Origin: SZUA-584 sp964441275 | GTDB taxonomy: Bacteria > Bacillota > Clostridia > Christensenellales > SZUA-584 | Direction of reading: 5' to 3' | Length of the DNA: 43,786 nt | NCBI GenBank assembly: GCA_964441275.1 | Contig: CAYTUG010000016.1 | Coordinates: forward strand, 1-43,786 | In this document: one piece after another, positions 26,260 to 33,832 of the stretch | Numbering within the stretch: the first letter of the stretch is position 1 | Layout: every line of letters begins with the position of its first letter | Made by a program: the position numbers and the translations under genes | The notes under the pieces: model-generated | Database searches by the model: none | What the model was told of the DNA's origin: nothing | Seen by the model: only the letters and a program-made list of their open reading frames with translations

Positions 26260-27201
26260 CTATTCTCCTTTACTGCAGTGCAGCCAAGCCGCATAAGCCA
26301 AGCCGCAAGCATTGTCGCTGCAATAGTTTTTGTGCGTCAGAATGCAGTTAACGCCGATTTTTGAGCATCTCTCTTTAATTCGTTCTCTTATAATCCCGTT
26401 GCGCATCACGCCGCCCGTAAAAATGAACTGCCCCAGCCCAAAAGTTTTGGCCGCGTTTTCCGTAAGCGAGACTATCGTGTTTGCAACGCAATCTATAACA
26501 TCGCTTAAAACCTCGGCGCGATCTTCACCCGCTTCAAGCCTTCGTACAGCCTGAGTTTCCGCCCCCGAAAGGTTTGCGCCAAGCCCTTTAACATGTGCGC
26601 TTAGCGTGCTTGTTGTTTTGCAGTACAGCTTTTCTGCCTGTTGACCGGCAGGAAACGGCAGCCCGGCTTTAACCCCAACCCTGTCTATTAGCTGTCCGCA
26701 TGTAATATCAAGAGCCCCGCCTATTTGCTCTATATGCTGTATTATGCCGCCTGTTATAAAAATACGCAACACATCAAGCGTTCCGCCCGAGACGTGCAAC
26801 GCCCCGTAATATCCGTCATTGACACAATTGTTTAAAAATGAGCAATAAATATGCGCGTGCTGATGTGTAAGCTCAAAAAGCTTTGCAGCTGCCGCAAAAG
26901 CAATCGCCCGGGCGTGCGATGCACCCACGTTAAAAACAGGCATGTAAGATTTTTCTTTAGGGCATGGTTTTGCGCTGTATGCAACGGCTTTTATTCTTTT
27001 GTTGACTGCGGGATTATTTAAAAATATTAAATCAAGGTTTTTTATATGTTCGAAAACGGCAGCGGATTGGCGTAAACCCAAGCCCCCTTTTGGCACACAA
27101 ATAGTTTTTCTCTCGTCAAACGCAATCCTGTCTGTATAGCCCGAAACTGATGTGGTGTATGCGCTTGTATCTAAAGCAATGAAAATGTCATTCGCGCTCA
27201 T
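26260..27201 (-). CDS. Kae1/TsaD-like paralogue of the nusB-folD locus
   Basis: 313-residue actin-like ASKHA-fold protein related to TsaD/Kae1, which makes t6A in tRNA. It keeps LDTS near residues 10-13, a metal-site motif HQHAH (His113 and His117; TsaD has HMEGH) and TGGVMRN near the C-terminus. In Clostridia this paralogue sits between nusB and folD in addition to the true tsaD, and its function is not established to my knowledge. Its older label, O-sialoglycoprotein endopeptidase, should not be used. ATG overlaps the nusB stop (ATGA). Confidence 0.85.
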   Translation of the reverse strand: MSANDIFIALDTSAYTTSVSGYTDRIAFDERKTICVPKGGLGLRQSAAVFEHIKNLDLIFLNNPAVNKRIKAVAYSAKPCPKEKSYMPVFNVGASHARAIAFAAAAKLFELTHQHAHIYCSFLNNCVNDGYYGALHVSGGTLDVLRIFITGGIIQHIEQIGGALDITCGQLIDRVGVKAGLPFPAGQQAEKLYCKTTSTLSAHVKGLGANLSGAETQAVRRLEAGEDRAEVLSDVIDCVANTIVSLTENAAKTFGLGQFIFTGGVMRNGIIRERIKERCSKIGVNCILTHKNYCSDNACGLAYAAWLHCSKGE

Positions 27202-27614
27202 CGCATTTTCTCTGGCTTGGATACAACGGACGCTAATATGCCGTTTACAAACCCTGCGGAATTATCGGACGCATACCTTTTTGCTAACTCGACGCATTCG
27301 TTAATAGTAATTTTTTCGTGGATATCATCGCAAAAATAAATCTCGCAAACCCCCAACCGCAGTATCGACAGCTCAACCTTTGCCATTCTGCTTATGCTCC
27401 ATTTATCTGAACATTCCGAAATGGCTTTATCCACTAAACTACAATTTTCTTTATAAATATCTATAACGCGCATCACATAATCCCACGCATTGTCGTTCAT
27501 GCCTTTTTCAAAACAGTCGCGCATTATTGTCATTGTCTTGGGATTAAACTCGCCCGCGACGGCGTATTCGTAAAATAAACGAAAAGCGGTGTCCCGTGCC
27601 GACCTTCTGCTCAA
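27198..27614 (-). CDS. nusB: Transcription antitermination protein NusB
   Basis: All-helical RNA-binding protein, 138 residues, forming the NusB-S10 complex that supports rRNA antitermination. Conserved segments are SARDTAFRLFYEY at the N-terminus, KWSISRMAKVELSILRLGVCEI and NECVELAKRYASDNSAGFVNGIL. The start is TTG at 27614 with a strong GGAGG ribosome site. It follows the Asp23/AmaP group by 15 bp. Confidence 0.96.
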   Translation of the reverse strand: MSRRSARDTAFRLFYEYAVAGEFNPKTMTIMRDCFEKGMNDNAWDYVMRVIDIYKENCSLVDKAISECSDKWSISRMAKVELSILRLGVCEIYFCDDIHEKITINECVELAKRYASDNSAGFVNGILASVVSKPEKMR

Positions 27615-27629
27615 ATTAACCTCCGCCCG

Positions 27630-27845
27630 CTATTTAAAAACATCAGGCAATATCTTGTCCAACATTTCGAACAACTTTCTTTTAAACCTGTTTTGTGTGC
27701 CAAAAAAAGCGCCTATGCCGATACATATCGCCAAAAATAACGTACTGAAAAAACCGATGGATAGAATAAGAATTCCTACTGACAATCCTATTCCTATGCC
27801 TGTAAACAAACCTTTTTTTAACTTAACATAGCTTATAAAATCCAC
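27630..27845 (-). CDS. DUF2273 small membrane protein
   Basis: 71 residues with two hydrophobic helices separated by a short turn, and a basic C-terminus. DUF2273 proteins are routinely encoded with amaP and asp23 in Bacillota; a role in the same membrane complex is inferred. The GTG start overlaps the amaP stop by one base. Confidence 0.85.
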   Translation of the reverse strand: MDFISYVKLKKGLFTGIGIGLSVGILILSIGFFSTLFLAICIGIGAFFGTQNRFKRKLFEMLDKILPDVFK

Positions 27846-28387
27846 TATTCGACACGCGCCTTTACAACCTGTGCAGTCTTTTCGACAAGCAGTTTTATTT
27901 TGTAAACTTCGATACCCGCGAGCAGCTCTAAATGCGCTTTAAGCCCGCTTTGCAACGCGCTTAACGTTTCCGGGATATTTGTGCCTTCAGCCACCGAAAG
28001 CACCGCCGCAACCTTAAGCTTTGCGTCTTTAGACTTAACGGACGCCTTAACGTTTCGAATTGCCGCATCGTTTGCAAGGTAGCGCATCGTCATTTCTTCA
28101 AGTGCGGAAATACTTACGGATATTATACCGTTTTCGGTAACGCGCACCTTAGCATCTTTAGCTGTCCGCCTTTTGAACCCTGAAAATAAAAACGCCAAGC
28201 TAAGCAAAACAATTGCAACGCCTAACAAGCTAACGGGAAATGCCGCATTGCCGCTATATAGCATTTCAATCCAAAAATGAGGGTGAATGCTGTCGATTAC
28301 GCCCCAAACGCACAGCAAAACAACACAAACTACAAACAGTACCGCCAAAACGTAAATCGCCGACAAAAACCTGATAAAAATCCGCAT
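27845..28387 (-). CDS. amaP: Alkaline shock response membrane anchor protein AmaP
   Basis: 180-residue protein with two N-terminal transmembrane segments (about 8-32 and 49-70) and a soluble domain similar to Asp23. In Staphylococcus aureus AmaP anchors Asp23 at the membrane. Here it lies directly between the asp23-family gene and the DUF2273 gene, the expected order. Confidence 0.88.
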   Translation of the reverse strand: MRIFIRFLSAIYVLAVLFVVCVVLLCVWGVIDSIHPHFWIEMLYSGNAAFPVSLLGVAIVLLSLAFLFSGFKRRTAKDAKVRVTENGIISVSISALEEMTMRYLANDAAIRNVKASVKSKDAKLKVAAVLSVAEGTNIPETLSALQSGLKAHLELLAGIEVYKIKLLVEKTAQVVKARVE

Positions 28388-28410
28388 TTTCTTTTGTACC
28401 TCAATCTTAT

Positions 28411-28806
28411 TTAGTGTACGCGTTTGCTATCGTCCGGGCTCTCTTTAGTTATACGCACTCCCTGAATGTGTACGTTAGTCTCAACAACGCGCAACCCCGT
28501 CATGGTTTCAACAGCCTTTTTAACGCTTGCTTGAATCTTCTGCGACATGGCGGGAATCTCTATTCCATAATCCACAACTATAAAAACATCGATCGCGCAT
28601 TCTTCTTTGCCAACTTCAACCTTTACGCCTTTTGTCAGGTTCTTTCTGCCAAGCAGCTCGGCAAGGCCGCCCGAAAGACCGCCGCTCATGCCGGCAACGC
28701 CTTCGATTTCAATTGTCGCCAAACCTGCGATAGTCGCCACCACGTCATTCGCAAAGGAGATGCTGCCGTTTTGCTCTTCCCGTGTGTTCATTTCGTTTGC
28801 GCTCAA
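28411..28806 (-). CDS. Asp23/Gls24-family envelope stress protein (YqhY-like)
   Basis: 131 residues with the DUF322 core: GSISFANDVVATIAGLAT, GVAGMSGG and VDYGIEIPAMSQKIQ. It presumably associates with AmaP at the membrane. In Bacillus the homologue next to nusB is YqhY, linked to control of acetyl-CoA carboxylase. It is the first gene of the long operon. The start is TTG at 28806, GAGGTG seven bases upstream; ATG 28791 is the alternative. Confidence 0.9.
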   Translation of the reverse strand: MSANEMNTREEQNGSISFANDVVATIAGLATIEIEGVAGMSGGLSGGLAELLGRKNLTKGVKVEVGKEECAIDVFIVVDYGIEIPAMSQKIQASVKKAVETMTGLRVVETNVHIQGVRITKESPDDSKRVH

Positions 28807-28836
28807 AACAACTCACCTCGTTCAATTAATGTTTAA

Positions 28837-28865
28837 ATTATAACAGACAGCGCAACTGATTACAA
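28837..28865 (-). promoter_or_regulatory. Sigma-A promoter of the asp23-...-ispA operon
   Basis: Minus strand TTGTAA (28860-28865), a 17-bp spacer and TATAAT (28837-28842). It drives a nine-gene unit without another clear promoter up to the terminator at 23098-23123. Confidence 0.75.
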
Positions 28866-28904
28866 TCTGCCATGCAACAAATGTTTATTGCCTGCATTTT
28901 CGCT

Positions 28905-29444
28905 TCACCCCTGCAATATTACCTTAATATTCTGCGCGGGTTCCCCTGTTTCCTTGCGCACAATTTCCAACACTTTTGCGGCTTCTTCTTTTGTTATCTG
29001 TTCCTTTTTCAGCACAACGTTCACCGAGCCTGTTTGTACGGTAACTATTGCGTCTTCAAACCCCACGGCCATAAGAAGCCCCTCTATGGTCAGTTCGGAT
29101 TCCATATTCTTAACTATCTGAATCTTTTGGTTTTGCGCGTCCTTTACATTTTCCGCATCGCTTAGCTCGCCGTTTATTATGCTGTCAAGATAAGCCACTT
29201 CCGTTTCTCTTTGGTTCTCCCTGTTAGCCTTATAATCATAGAAATAGTTTTTTGACGACATAACCGCAAGATCGTCCATAGACATCGCGCCCTCAATTTC
29301 GCTCGGCTCTTGTTTTGCGGCACTCTTTGTTGTTTCGTTTCCCAAAGCGAAATTGATATACCCGACAGCCGCCAACATAACAATAAGCGCCATAAGCAAA
29401 ACATATTTGCCTTTAGTTTTCATTACATTGTTAACCTTATTCAT
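28905..29444 (-). CDS. spoIIIAH: Stage III sporulation protein AH (SpoIIIAH)
   Basis: Mother-cell side ring-forming protein of the channel that meets forespore SpoIIQ. 179 residues: a short cytoplasmic N-terminus, one transmembrane helix (about 12-34), a linker with charged helix, and a C-terminal ring-building (YscJ/FliF-like) domain from about residue 115. GTG 29453 is possible, but ATG 29444 has the better spaced ribosome site. Last gene of the spoIIIA operon. Confidence 0.92.
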   Translation of the reverse strand: MNKVNNVMKTKGKYVLLMALIVMLAAVGYINFALGNETTKSAAKQEPSEIEGAMSMDDLAVMSSKNYFYDYKANRENQRETEVAYLDSIINGELSDAENVKDAQNQKIQIVKNMESELTIEGLLMAVGFEDAIVTVQTGSVNVVLKKEQITKEEAAKVLEIVRKETGEPAQNIKVILQG

Positions 29445-29462
29445 TGTTCTCACTTCCCTTTA

Positions 29463-30035
29463 TTATTTCATTTTATATACGTCAACCTGATTTGAGCCTA
29501 TATTTAAAACGGTCTTAACTGCGTTTATCAGGTTAAGCTTAACCGCAATGTTATCCGCACCCGTTGCAACCACAATAACGCCTTTAACAATCGGGCTTTT
29601 CTCTTTAATCACCAGCGCGCTGTTTCCTCCCGCTAATGTTACCACCTCGCTTTGAGTGTTTTCCGTATTTGTTGTGCTTGTGTCGTTGTTACGCGTATCC
29701 GTTTTTGTTGTGATTTGCGTATCCTTGCTTATTGCCGGGACAATTTCCGTTCCCGTTTCATAGGTGATCATAACCTCCACGTCTCCCGCGCCCTCTATCC
29801 TTGAAAGTATGCATTTTAATTTCTGTTCCACCAAATCTTCATTTTCTATTTTCAGCGGCATGGGCTCAATTTCTTTTGTATTTACAGGCGCTTTGCTCTC
29901 GGACGCAAAAAATATTGCAAGTATCACTATAGCCACAAGGATTATTATCAGGTATTGTATCTTTTTTTTTGAGTCCATTTGCTTAAACCTTGATGCAAAA
30001 AATCCCGGCTCTTTTTCTGTTTGTAATTTTGCCAT
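29463..30035 (-). CDS. spoIIIAG: Stage III sporulation protein AG (SpoIIIAG)
   Basis: 190 residues with a single transmembrane helix (about 27-45), then a ring-building domain starting at KLKCILSRIEGAGDVEVMITYE. A Thr/Asn-rich insertion (about 105-128) splits the domain; in Bacillus this insertion forms the beta-triangle collar of the 30-fold ring. ATG start with an AGGGAA ribosome site, 15 bp after spoIIIAF. Confidence 0.93.
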   Translation of the reverse strand: MAKLQTEKEPGFFASRFKQMDSKKKIQYLIIILVAIVILAIFFASESKAPVNTKEIEPMPLKIENEDLVEQKLKCILSRIEGAGDVEVMITYETGTEIVPAISKDTQITTKTDTRNNDTSTTNTENTQSEVVTLAGGNSALVIKEKSPIVKGVIVVATGADNIAVKLNLINAVKTVLNIGSNQVDVYKMK

Positions 30036-30050
30036 GTCTGTTCCCTTTCA

Positions 30051-30365
30051 CTATTCATTTTTATTTTGGTAATCGTTTATATATACCTCATATAACCGAT
30101 AAATATAGTCCTTATACCTTGCCCCTTCGTAGTCGAACGCTTCCCCTTTCTCCGCCAAATTAAATGCATCGTTTAACGTATTTGATACGTCTTTGCCGGT
30201 CAAAAACTTAACTATAGGGGATAGTATAATCATTGTTACAACTATACCCGTCACAGTCGCAACGTATTTTTTTATTCCGCTTTCGGGGAGCATCATGTTT
30301 ATTATTGTGCCTATAAGTATTGCAACCGTAACCGACGCCGCCCAAGATAGAGCATAAGAATCCAT
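30051..30365 (-). CDS. spoIIIAF: Stage III sporulation protein AF (SpoIIIAF), short form
   Basis: 104 residues: two transmembrane helices (about 9-26 and 34-54) followed by only about 50 residues. SpoIIIAF of Bacillus is about twice this length, because it has a C-terminal ring-building domain. No lost reading frame is available, as spoIIIAG starts 15 bp after the stop. Identification rests on operon position and the membrane segment. Confidence 0.82.
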   Translation of the reverse strand: MDSYALSWAASVTVAILIGTIINMMLPESGIKKYVATVTGIVVTMIILSPIVKFLTGKDVSNTLNDAFNLAEKGEAFDYEGARYKDYIYRLYEVYINDYQNKNE

Positions 30366-30369
30366 ATTG

Positions 30370-31575
30370 TCACCTTAGCATAACGTTGTTATTTCCCGCC
30401 CCAATAATTACCGCCGTAGTTACAAAAAACATAACGGCGGCAGCCGCCAATGCGGCGAACAGCAACAGCAGCACTCCCGCCGCATCCTGAGTAAATTTGC
30501 TCATGTTTGAACCGGATATAGGCTCTAACACCGCACCCGCAAATTTAAACACAAAATAATGGGCAAGCAGCGCAAAAAGAGGCGATATAACTATGCCTAT
30601 TATTATTACAACGCCGCATATGCCCACTGCGTTTTTAACCAGCAGAGTACAACAAACCAGCACGTCTGCAGAGTCGGATATCATGTTGCCCACAATGGGC
30701 ACCATTTTGCCTATTGTAAACTTCGCCGTTTTGATTGAAAGCCCGTCAAGCGTTGAACTTAAAAGCCCCTGCATCATTATTATGCCTATAAATACCGTTG
30801 AGCTTATCCCGATTGCCCATTTGACGATGCTTTTTAGCAAAGAGCAAAACCCGGAAAGTTTTACGGTAGACGAGAAATGATTAATTATTGTAAGCACGGT
30901 AAGCACAATAACAACAGGCAAAACTACGCTTTTGTAAAACATCGACATGCCGGTAGTTAAAAGCACGGTGGCGGGGCTTAATATCGCAGAAGCGCTTATT
31001 CCGCCAAGCACCGCAAGCAACGCAATAATAAGCGGAAAAAAGTCGGTCGAGAATTCAGTCATTGCCGATATTGCGCCGGTGCCGATAGAAAATGCCGACG
31101 ATAATATGCTTATCGTCATAGTGCCGATTATCACATACTGCGCCATCAGCGCGGCCTTAGATACTCCTGTGCTGCCAAACGAAGGCGAAAAGTGCGTAAT
31201 AATCGAAAATATAAGGGCCACTACTATTATCTGAATAATGGCGGGCAGAGTTTGGTTTATTCCTGTTAAAAAAAAGCCGAGCAAAGCCGAAAGCACGCCG
31301 AATATATCAAAATTTGCGCCTCCCGTTGCAAGCATCTCAATAAAGCTGTCGAATCCGCTCCCTTTGGTAAATGGTTTTAGCTGTTTGGCGTATTCTTCGT
31401 AGTATGATTCTATTTCGTTCAAATCGGCAGATGAAATTGCCCGGCTGATATTTTGTAATATCTCGTCTTCGGTTTGCTCTGCCAGCGCCTCTTCCACAAA
31501 ATCCTGCGCTTTGGCGGTGGAAGCCGAAAATATAATACTTAATATAATAATTATTGCGACAATGGTTTTTTTCAT
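30370..31575 (-). CDS. spoIIIAE: Stage III sporulation protein AE (SpoIIIAE)
   Basis: Polytopic membrane protein, 401 residues, with an N-terminal signal peptide (MKKTIVAIIIILSII, cleavage after AKA) and about eight hydrophobic helices; it forms the putative export core of the SpoIIIA complex. The motifs SPATVLLTTGMSMFYKS and MVPIVGNMISDSADVL are family-typical. Chosen start ATG 31575; an in-frame TTG 31596 would add a seven-residue non-hydrophobic leader. No strong SD is seen, so coupling to spoIIIAD is likely. Confidence 0.94.
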   Translation of the reverse strand: MKKTIVAIIIILSIIFSASTAKAQDFVEEALAEQTEDEILQNISRAISSADLNEIESYYEEYAKQLKPFTKGSGFDSFIEMLATGGANFDIFGVLSALLGFFLTGINQTLPAIIQIIVVALIFSIITHFSPSFGSTGVSKAALMAQYVIIGTMTISILSSAFSIGTGAISAMTEFSTDFFPLIIALLAVLGGISASAILSPATVLLTTGMSMFYKSVVLPVVIVLTVLTIINHFSSTVKLSGFCSLLKSIVKWAIGISSTVFIGIIMMQGLLSSTLDGLSIKTAKFTIGKMVPIVGNMISDSADVLVCCTLLVKNAVGICGVVIIIGIVISPLFALLAHYFVFKFAGAVLEPISGSNMSKFTQDAAGVLLLLFAALAAAAVMFFVTTAVIIGAGNNNVMLR

Positions 31576-31579
31576 ATGT

Positions 31580-31966
31580 TTATACCAGCATTTCAAGTAT
31601 CATATTCAAAAATGCGCTCAGTATAGGCAGCGAGAGCACAACAATAAACACCCTGCCCGCTATTTCAACCTTGGCGGCCAACGCATTTTCTCCCGTATCC
31701 TTTAGAACATGCACCGCAAATTCACATATATACGCTATGCCTACAATTTTAATTACTACCGTGATAGCGTCCATTGGTATTGCGTAACTGTTTACTATTT
31801 CTTTAACGTAATCGACTGCCGTCACGATGTAATCAAGCACATATATAAATATTATAAGGCCCGCAACAATTCCGGTTTGCATTCCAAGTTCGGGCTGTTT
31901 GTGCCTAACCGCCGCCACAAGCACTCCGGCAATAACGCCTATAAACGCAACCTTAACAATCTCCAT
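31580..31966 (-). CDS. spoIIIAD: Stage III sporulation protein AD (SpoIIIAD)
   Basis: 128-residue membrane protein with about four hydrophobic helices, related to SpoIIIAC. It contains VRHKQPELGMQTGIVAG and the KIVGIAYICEFAVHVLKDTGENALA segment typical of the family. It begins two bases after spoIIIAC and ends four bases before spoIIIAE. Confidence 0.94.
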   Translation of the reverse strand: MEIVKVAFIGVIAGVLVAAVRHKQPELGMQTGIVAGLIIFIYVLDYIVTAVDYVKEIVNSYAIPMDAITVVIKIVGIAYICEFAVHVLKDTGENALAAKVEIAGRVFIVVLSLPILSAFLNMILEMLV

Positions 31967-31968
31967 AT

Positions 31969-32166
31969 TCAGTACAGATTGAATATTCGCTTTACGCTGT
32001 CAAACAAATTGCTGACAAGATCCACAACCATAAGCAATACGATAATAAGGCCTGCTATGGTTGCCATCGTTGCAATGTCTTCACGGCCGGCGCGGGTTAA
32101 AAGCTGATTGAGCACCGCAATCAGTATGCCTATTGCCGCTATTCTAAAGATAAGCTCTATGTCCAA
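31969..32166 (-). CDS. spoIIIAC: Stage III sporulation protein AC (SpoIIIAC)
   Basis: 65 residues, two transmembrane helices connected by TRAGREDIATMAT, the family signature. It is part of the membrane base of the channel with SpoIIIAD and AE. ATG start 12 bp after spoIIIAB. Confidence 0.94.
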   Translation of the reverse strand: MDIELIFRIAAIGILIAVLNQLLTRAGREDIATMATIAGLIIVLLMVVDLVSNLFDSVKRIFNLY

Positions 32167-32178
32167 ACCTTTCCTCCT

Positions 32179-32688
32179 TCATATTACAAGCAAAGCAACA
32201 AACAGACCGCCCAAAAGCCCTGCCATGTTATAAAGCCGGCATTTTTTGTTCTTCTCGATTTCTAAAAACTCAAGCCTTTCACTCAACCTTTTTAGATATA
32301 ACTCCGCCTGTCTTTCGCTTGGGTTAGCGCTAAGCGTTTCCGCCGCAGCCCCGCCATCGCTTATAAAGCGCATGTCCTCTTTTGTAAGAAAGCTTAACCG
32401 TGCGCTCACGCCGTTAAAACAGCTTTTCCAAATGGTATCCAGCCTAAGCTGCGGGCTTTCACGCAGCTGTTGCGCACAGGCATCAAAAAAAGGCTGAATA
32501 TAATCGCTCCCGCAAGCGCTAAGCGCCCTGTAAAGCTCTTCATTCAAACCCACTACTTTATCCGACAAATAAGTAAGCGCCGATTGATATTCCCTAAAAT
32601 ACTGCAGCCTCTGCATAAGTTTATTGGAAAACTGTCTTCCTAATGCGGCGCTTAAAATAACTATCACAGCACTGATCAAAAGTTTCAT
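32179..32688 (-). CDS. spoIIIAB: Stage III sporulation protein AB (SpoIIIAB)
   Basis: 169 residues: N-terminal hydrophobic helix, a cytosolic helical core resembling type II secretion GspF, and a C-terminal helix (MAGLLGGLFVALLVI) close to the end. ATG overlaps the spoIIIAA stop (ATGA). Probably couples the ATPase AA to the membrane complex. Confidence 0.92.
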   Translation of the reverse strand: MKLLISAVIVILSAALGRQFSNKLMQRLQYFREYQSALTYLSDKVVGLNEELYRALSACGSDYIQPFFDACAQQLRESPQLRLDTIWKSCFNGVSARLSFLTKEDMRFISDGGAAAETLSANPSERQAELYLKRLSERLEFLEIEKNKKCRLYNMAGLLGGLFVALLVI

Positions 32689-33671
32689 ACCGCCCGCCTG
32701 CTTTTGAGTAATATAGGGGTTTTCAGCCTCTCCTGAGCCGAAGAATCATATATTTGTTCCACCGTTATCCGCCCGAGAGAAGCCGATAATACAACATACG
32801 AATCAAAAAGATTTTCATCACAAACTTTTTTAAAGAATAATCGGTTTCTTAAGCTGTTAAAATCGGGGGCGTGGGCAGTCGCTATCATTACCACGCCGCT
32901 GTTCGCTACCTCTTTTATTGCTTCCAAATCATCGTTTCTGCCTATTTCGTCCGTAACGATAATATCGGGAGACAATGAGCGCAGCGCCATAAATACGCCC
33001 GTGTGCTTTAACACGTTAGATATAACATCCGTTTCTCTGCCCACGTCAAACAGCGGGCTGCCGTATGAGCACGCCGAAAGTTCTTGTCTCTCGTCAATAA
33101 GCGAAACGCGGCAGGGAGCAAGCCCAATTCCGTTTCCCGCACATCTTGCTATATCTCTGACTAAAGTTGTTTTGCCGAGCCTTGGAGGTGAAATTATAAG
33201 AGTGCTGTAAAGCCTGCTGCCGTCCGATATAAAGGGTAAAAGCGTTTTTGCTATGCCAAAGCTTTCGCGCGGTATTCTAAAGTTTATTCCTTCTATTGTT
33301 TTGAACGCTTTGATGTTGCCGTTGCTTATAAGCGCGCTGCCCGCAAGTCCGGCGCGGATGCCGCTTTTCAGCGTTATATATCCTTGGTTTATCTCATCCC
33401 TATACGCATATGGAGAACGCCCCGTTATCGCCTGCAGAACCTGCTCCGTATCGCTTTCTGAAACAATAATGCCTTGCGTTTCGGACAAACTGCCGAATTC
33501 GCTTACGCAATAGCCTTTGTCGCACGTATATATCATCAAAGGGCGGCTTACGCGCAGCCTAACTTCTTCAACGCATTTGGCGGTATTTTCATTTATACTT
33601 TTTAATGCGCCGAATAAACAATCGGGCAGATATTTACAAAGCGCATCAAGCCATTCTATTCTTTGTTCCAT
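32685..33671 (-). CDS. spoIIIAA: Stage III sporulation protein AA ATPase (SpoIIIAA)
   Basis: Cytosolic ATPase of the channel, 328 residues, related to secretion ATPases. P-loop SPPRLGKTT (161-169), Walker B region IIVTDEIG near 235-241, and the R-containing AHAPDF motif after it. The P-loop starts with Ser instead of Gly, as in clostridial SpoIIIAA. First gene of the operon. No Shine-Dalgarno sequence is visible before the ATG at 33671. Confidence 0.95.
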   Translation of the reverse strand: MEQRIEWLDALCKYLPDCLFGALKSINENTAKCVEEVRLRVSRPLMIYTCDKGYCVSEFGSLSETQGIIVSESDTEQVLQAITGRSPYAYRDEINQGYITLKSGIRAGLAGSALISNGNIKAFKTIEGINFRIPRESFGIAKTLLPFISDGSRLYSTLIISPPRLGKTTLVRDIARCAGNGIGLAPCRVSLIDERQELSACSYGSPLFDVGRETDVISNVLKHTGVFMALRSLSPDIIVTDEIGRNDDLEAIKEVANSGVVMIATAHAPDFNSLRNRLFFKKVCDENLFDSYVVLSASLGRITVEQIYDSSAQERLKTPILLKSRRAV

Positions 33672-33677
33672 GCAATA

Positions 33678-33706
33678 TGTGTATGATTAACTGTTTTGAT
33701 TTATAA
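33678..33706 (-). promoter_or_regulatory. Candidate sigma-E promoter of the spoIIIA operon
   Basis: Minus strand TTATAAA (33700-33706), a 14-bp spacer and CATACACA (33678-33685). The -10 fits the sigma-E pattern CATACAHT at seven of eight positions; the -35 is weaker. It ends only six bases before the start codon. Confidence 0.5.
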
Positions 33707-33832
33707 CAAAAATGACACCAATAAAAAAACCGCACAACAAAAAATTTATGCTTGTTTTTCAGCAAAATTAAGTATTAAGCGAAATTTGTTCCGATGCTGT
33801 GGCGTTGTTTTTGGGGTAAGCTGATATTGCCT

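Noticed and set aside
33720..33832. Terminator after galE
   Set aside because: A TGCT/AGCA stem with A/T-rich flanks is too weak to call, although one may be expected here.
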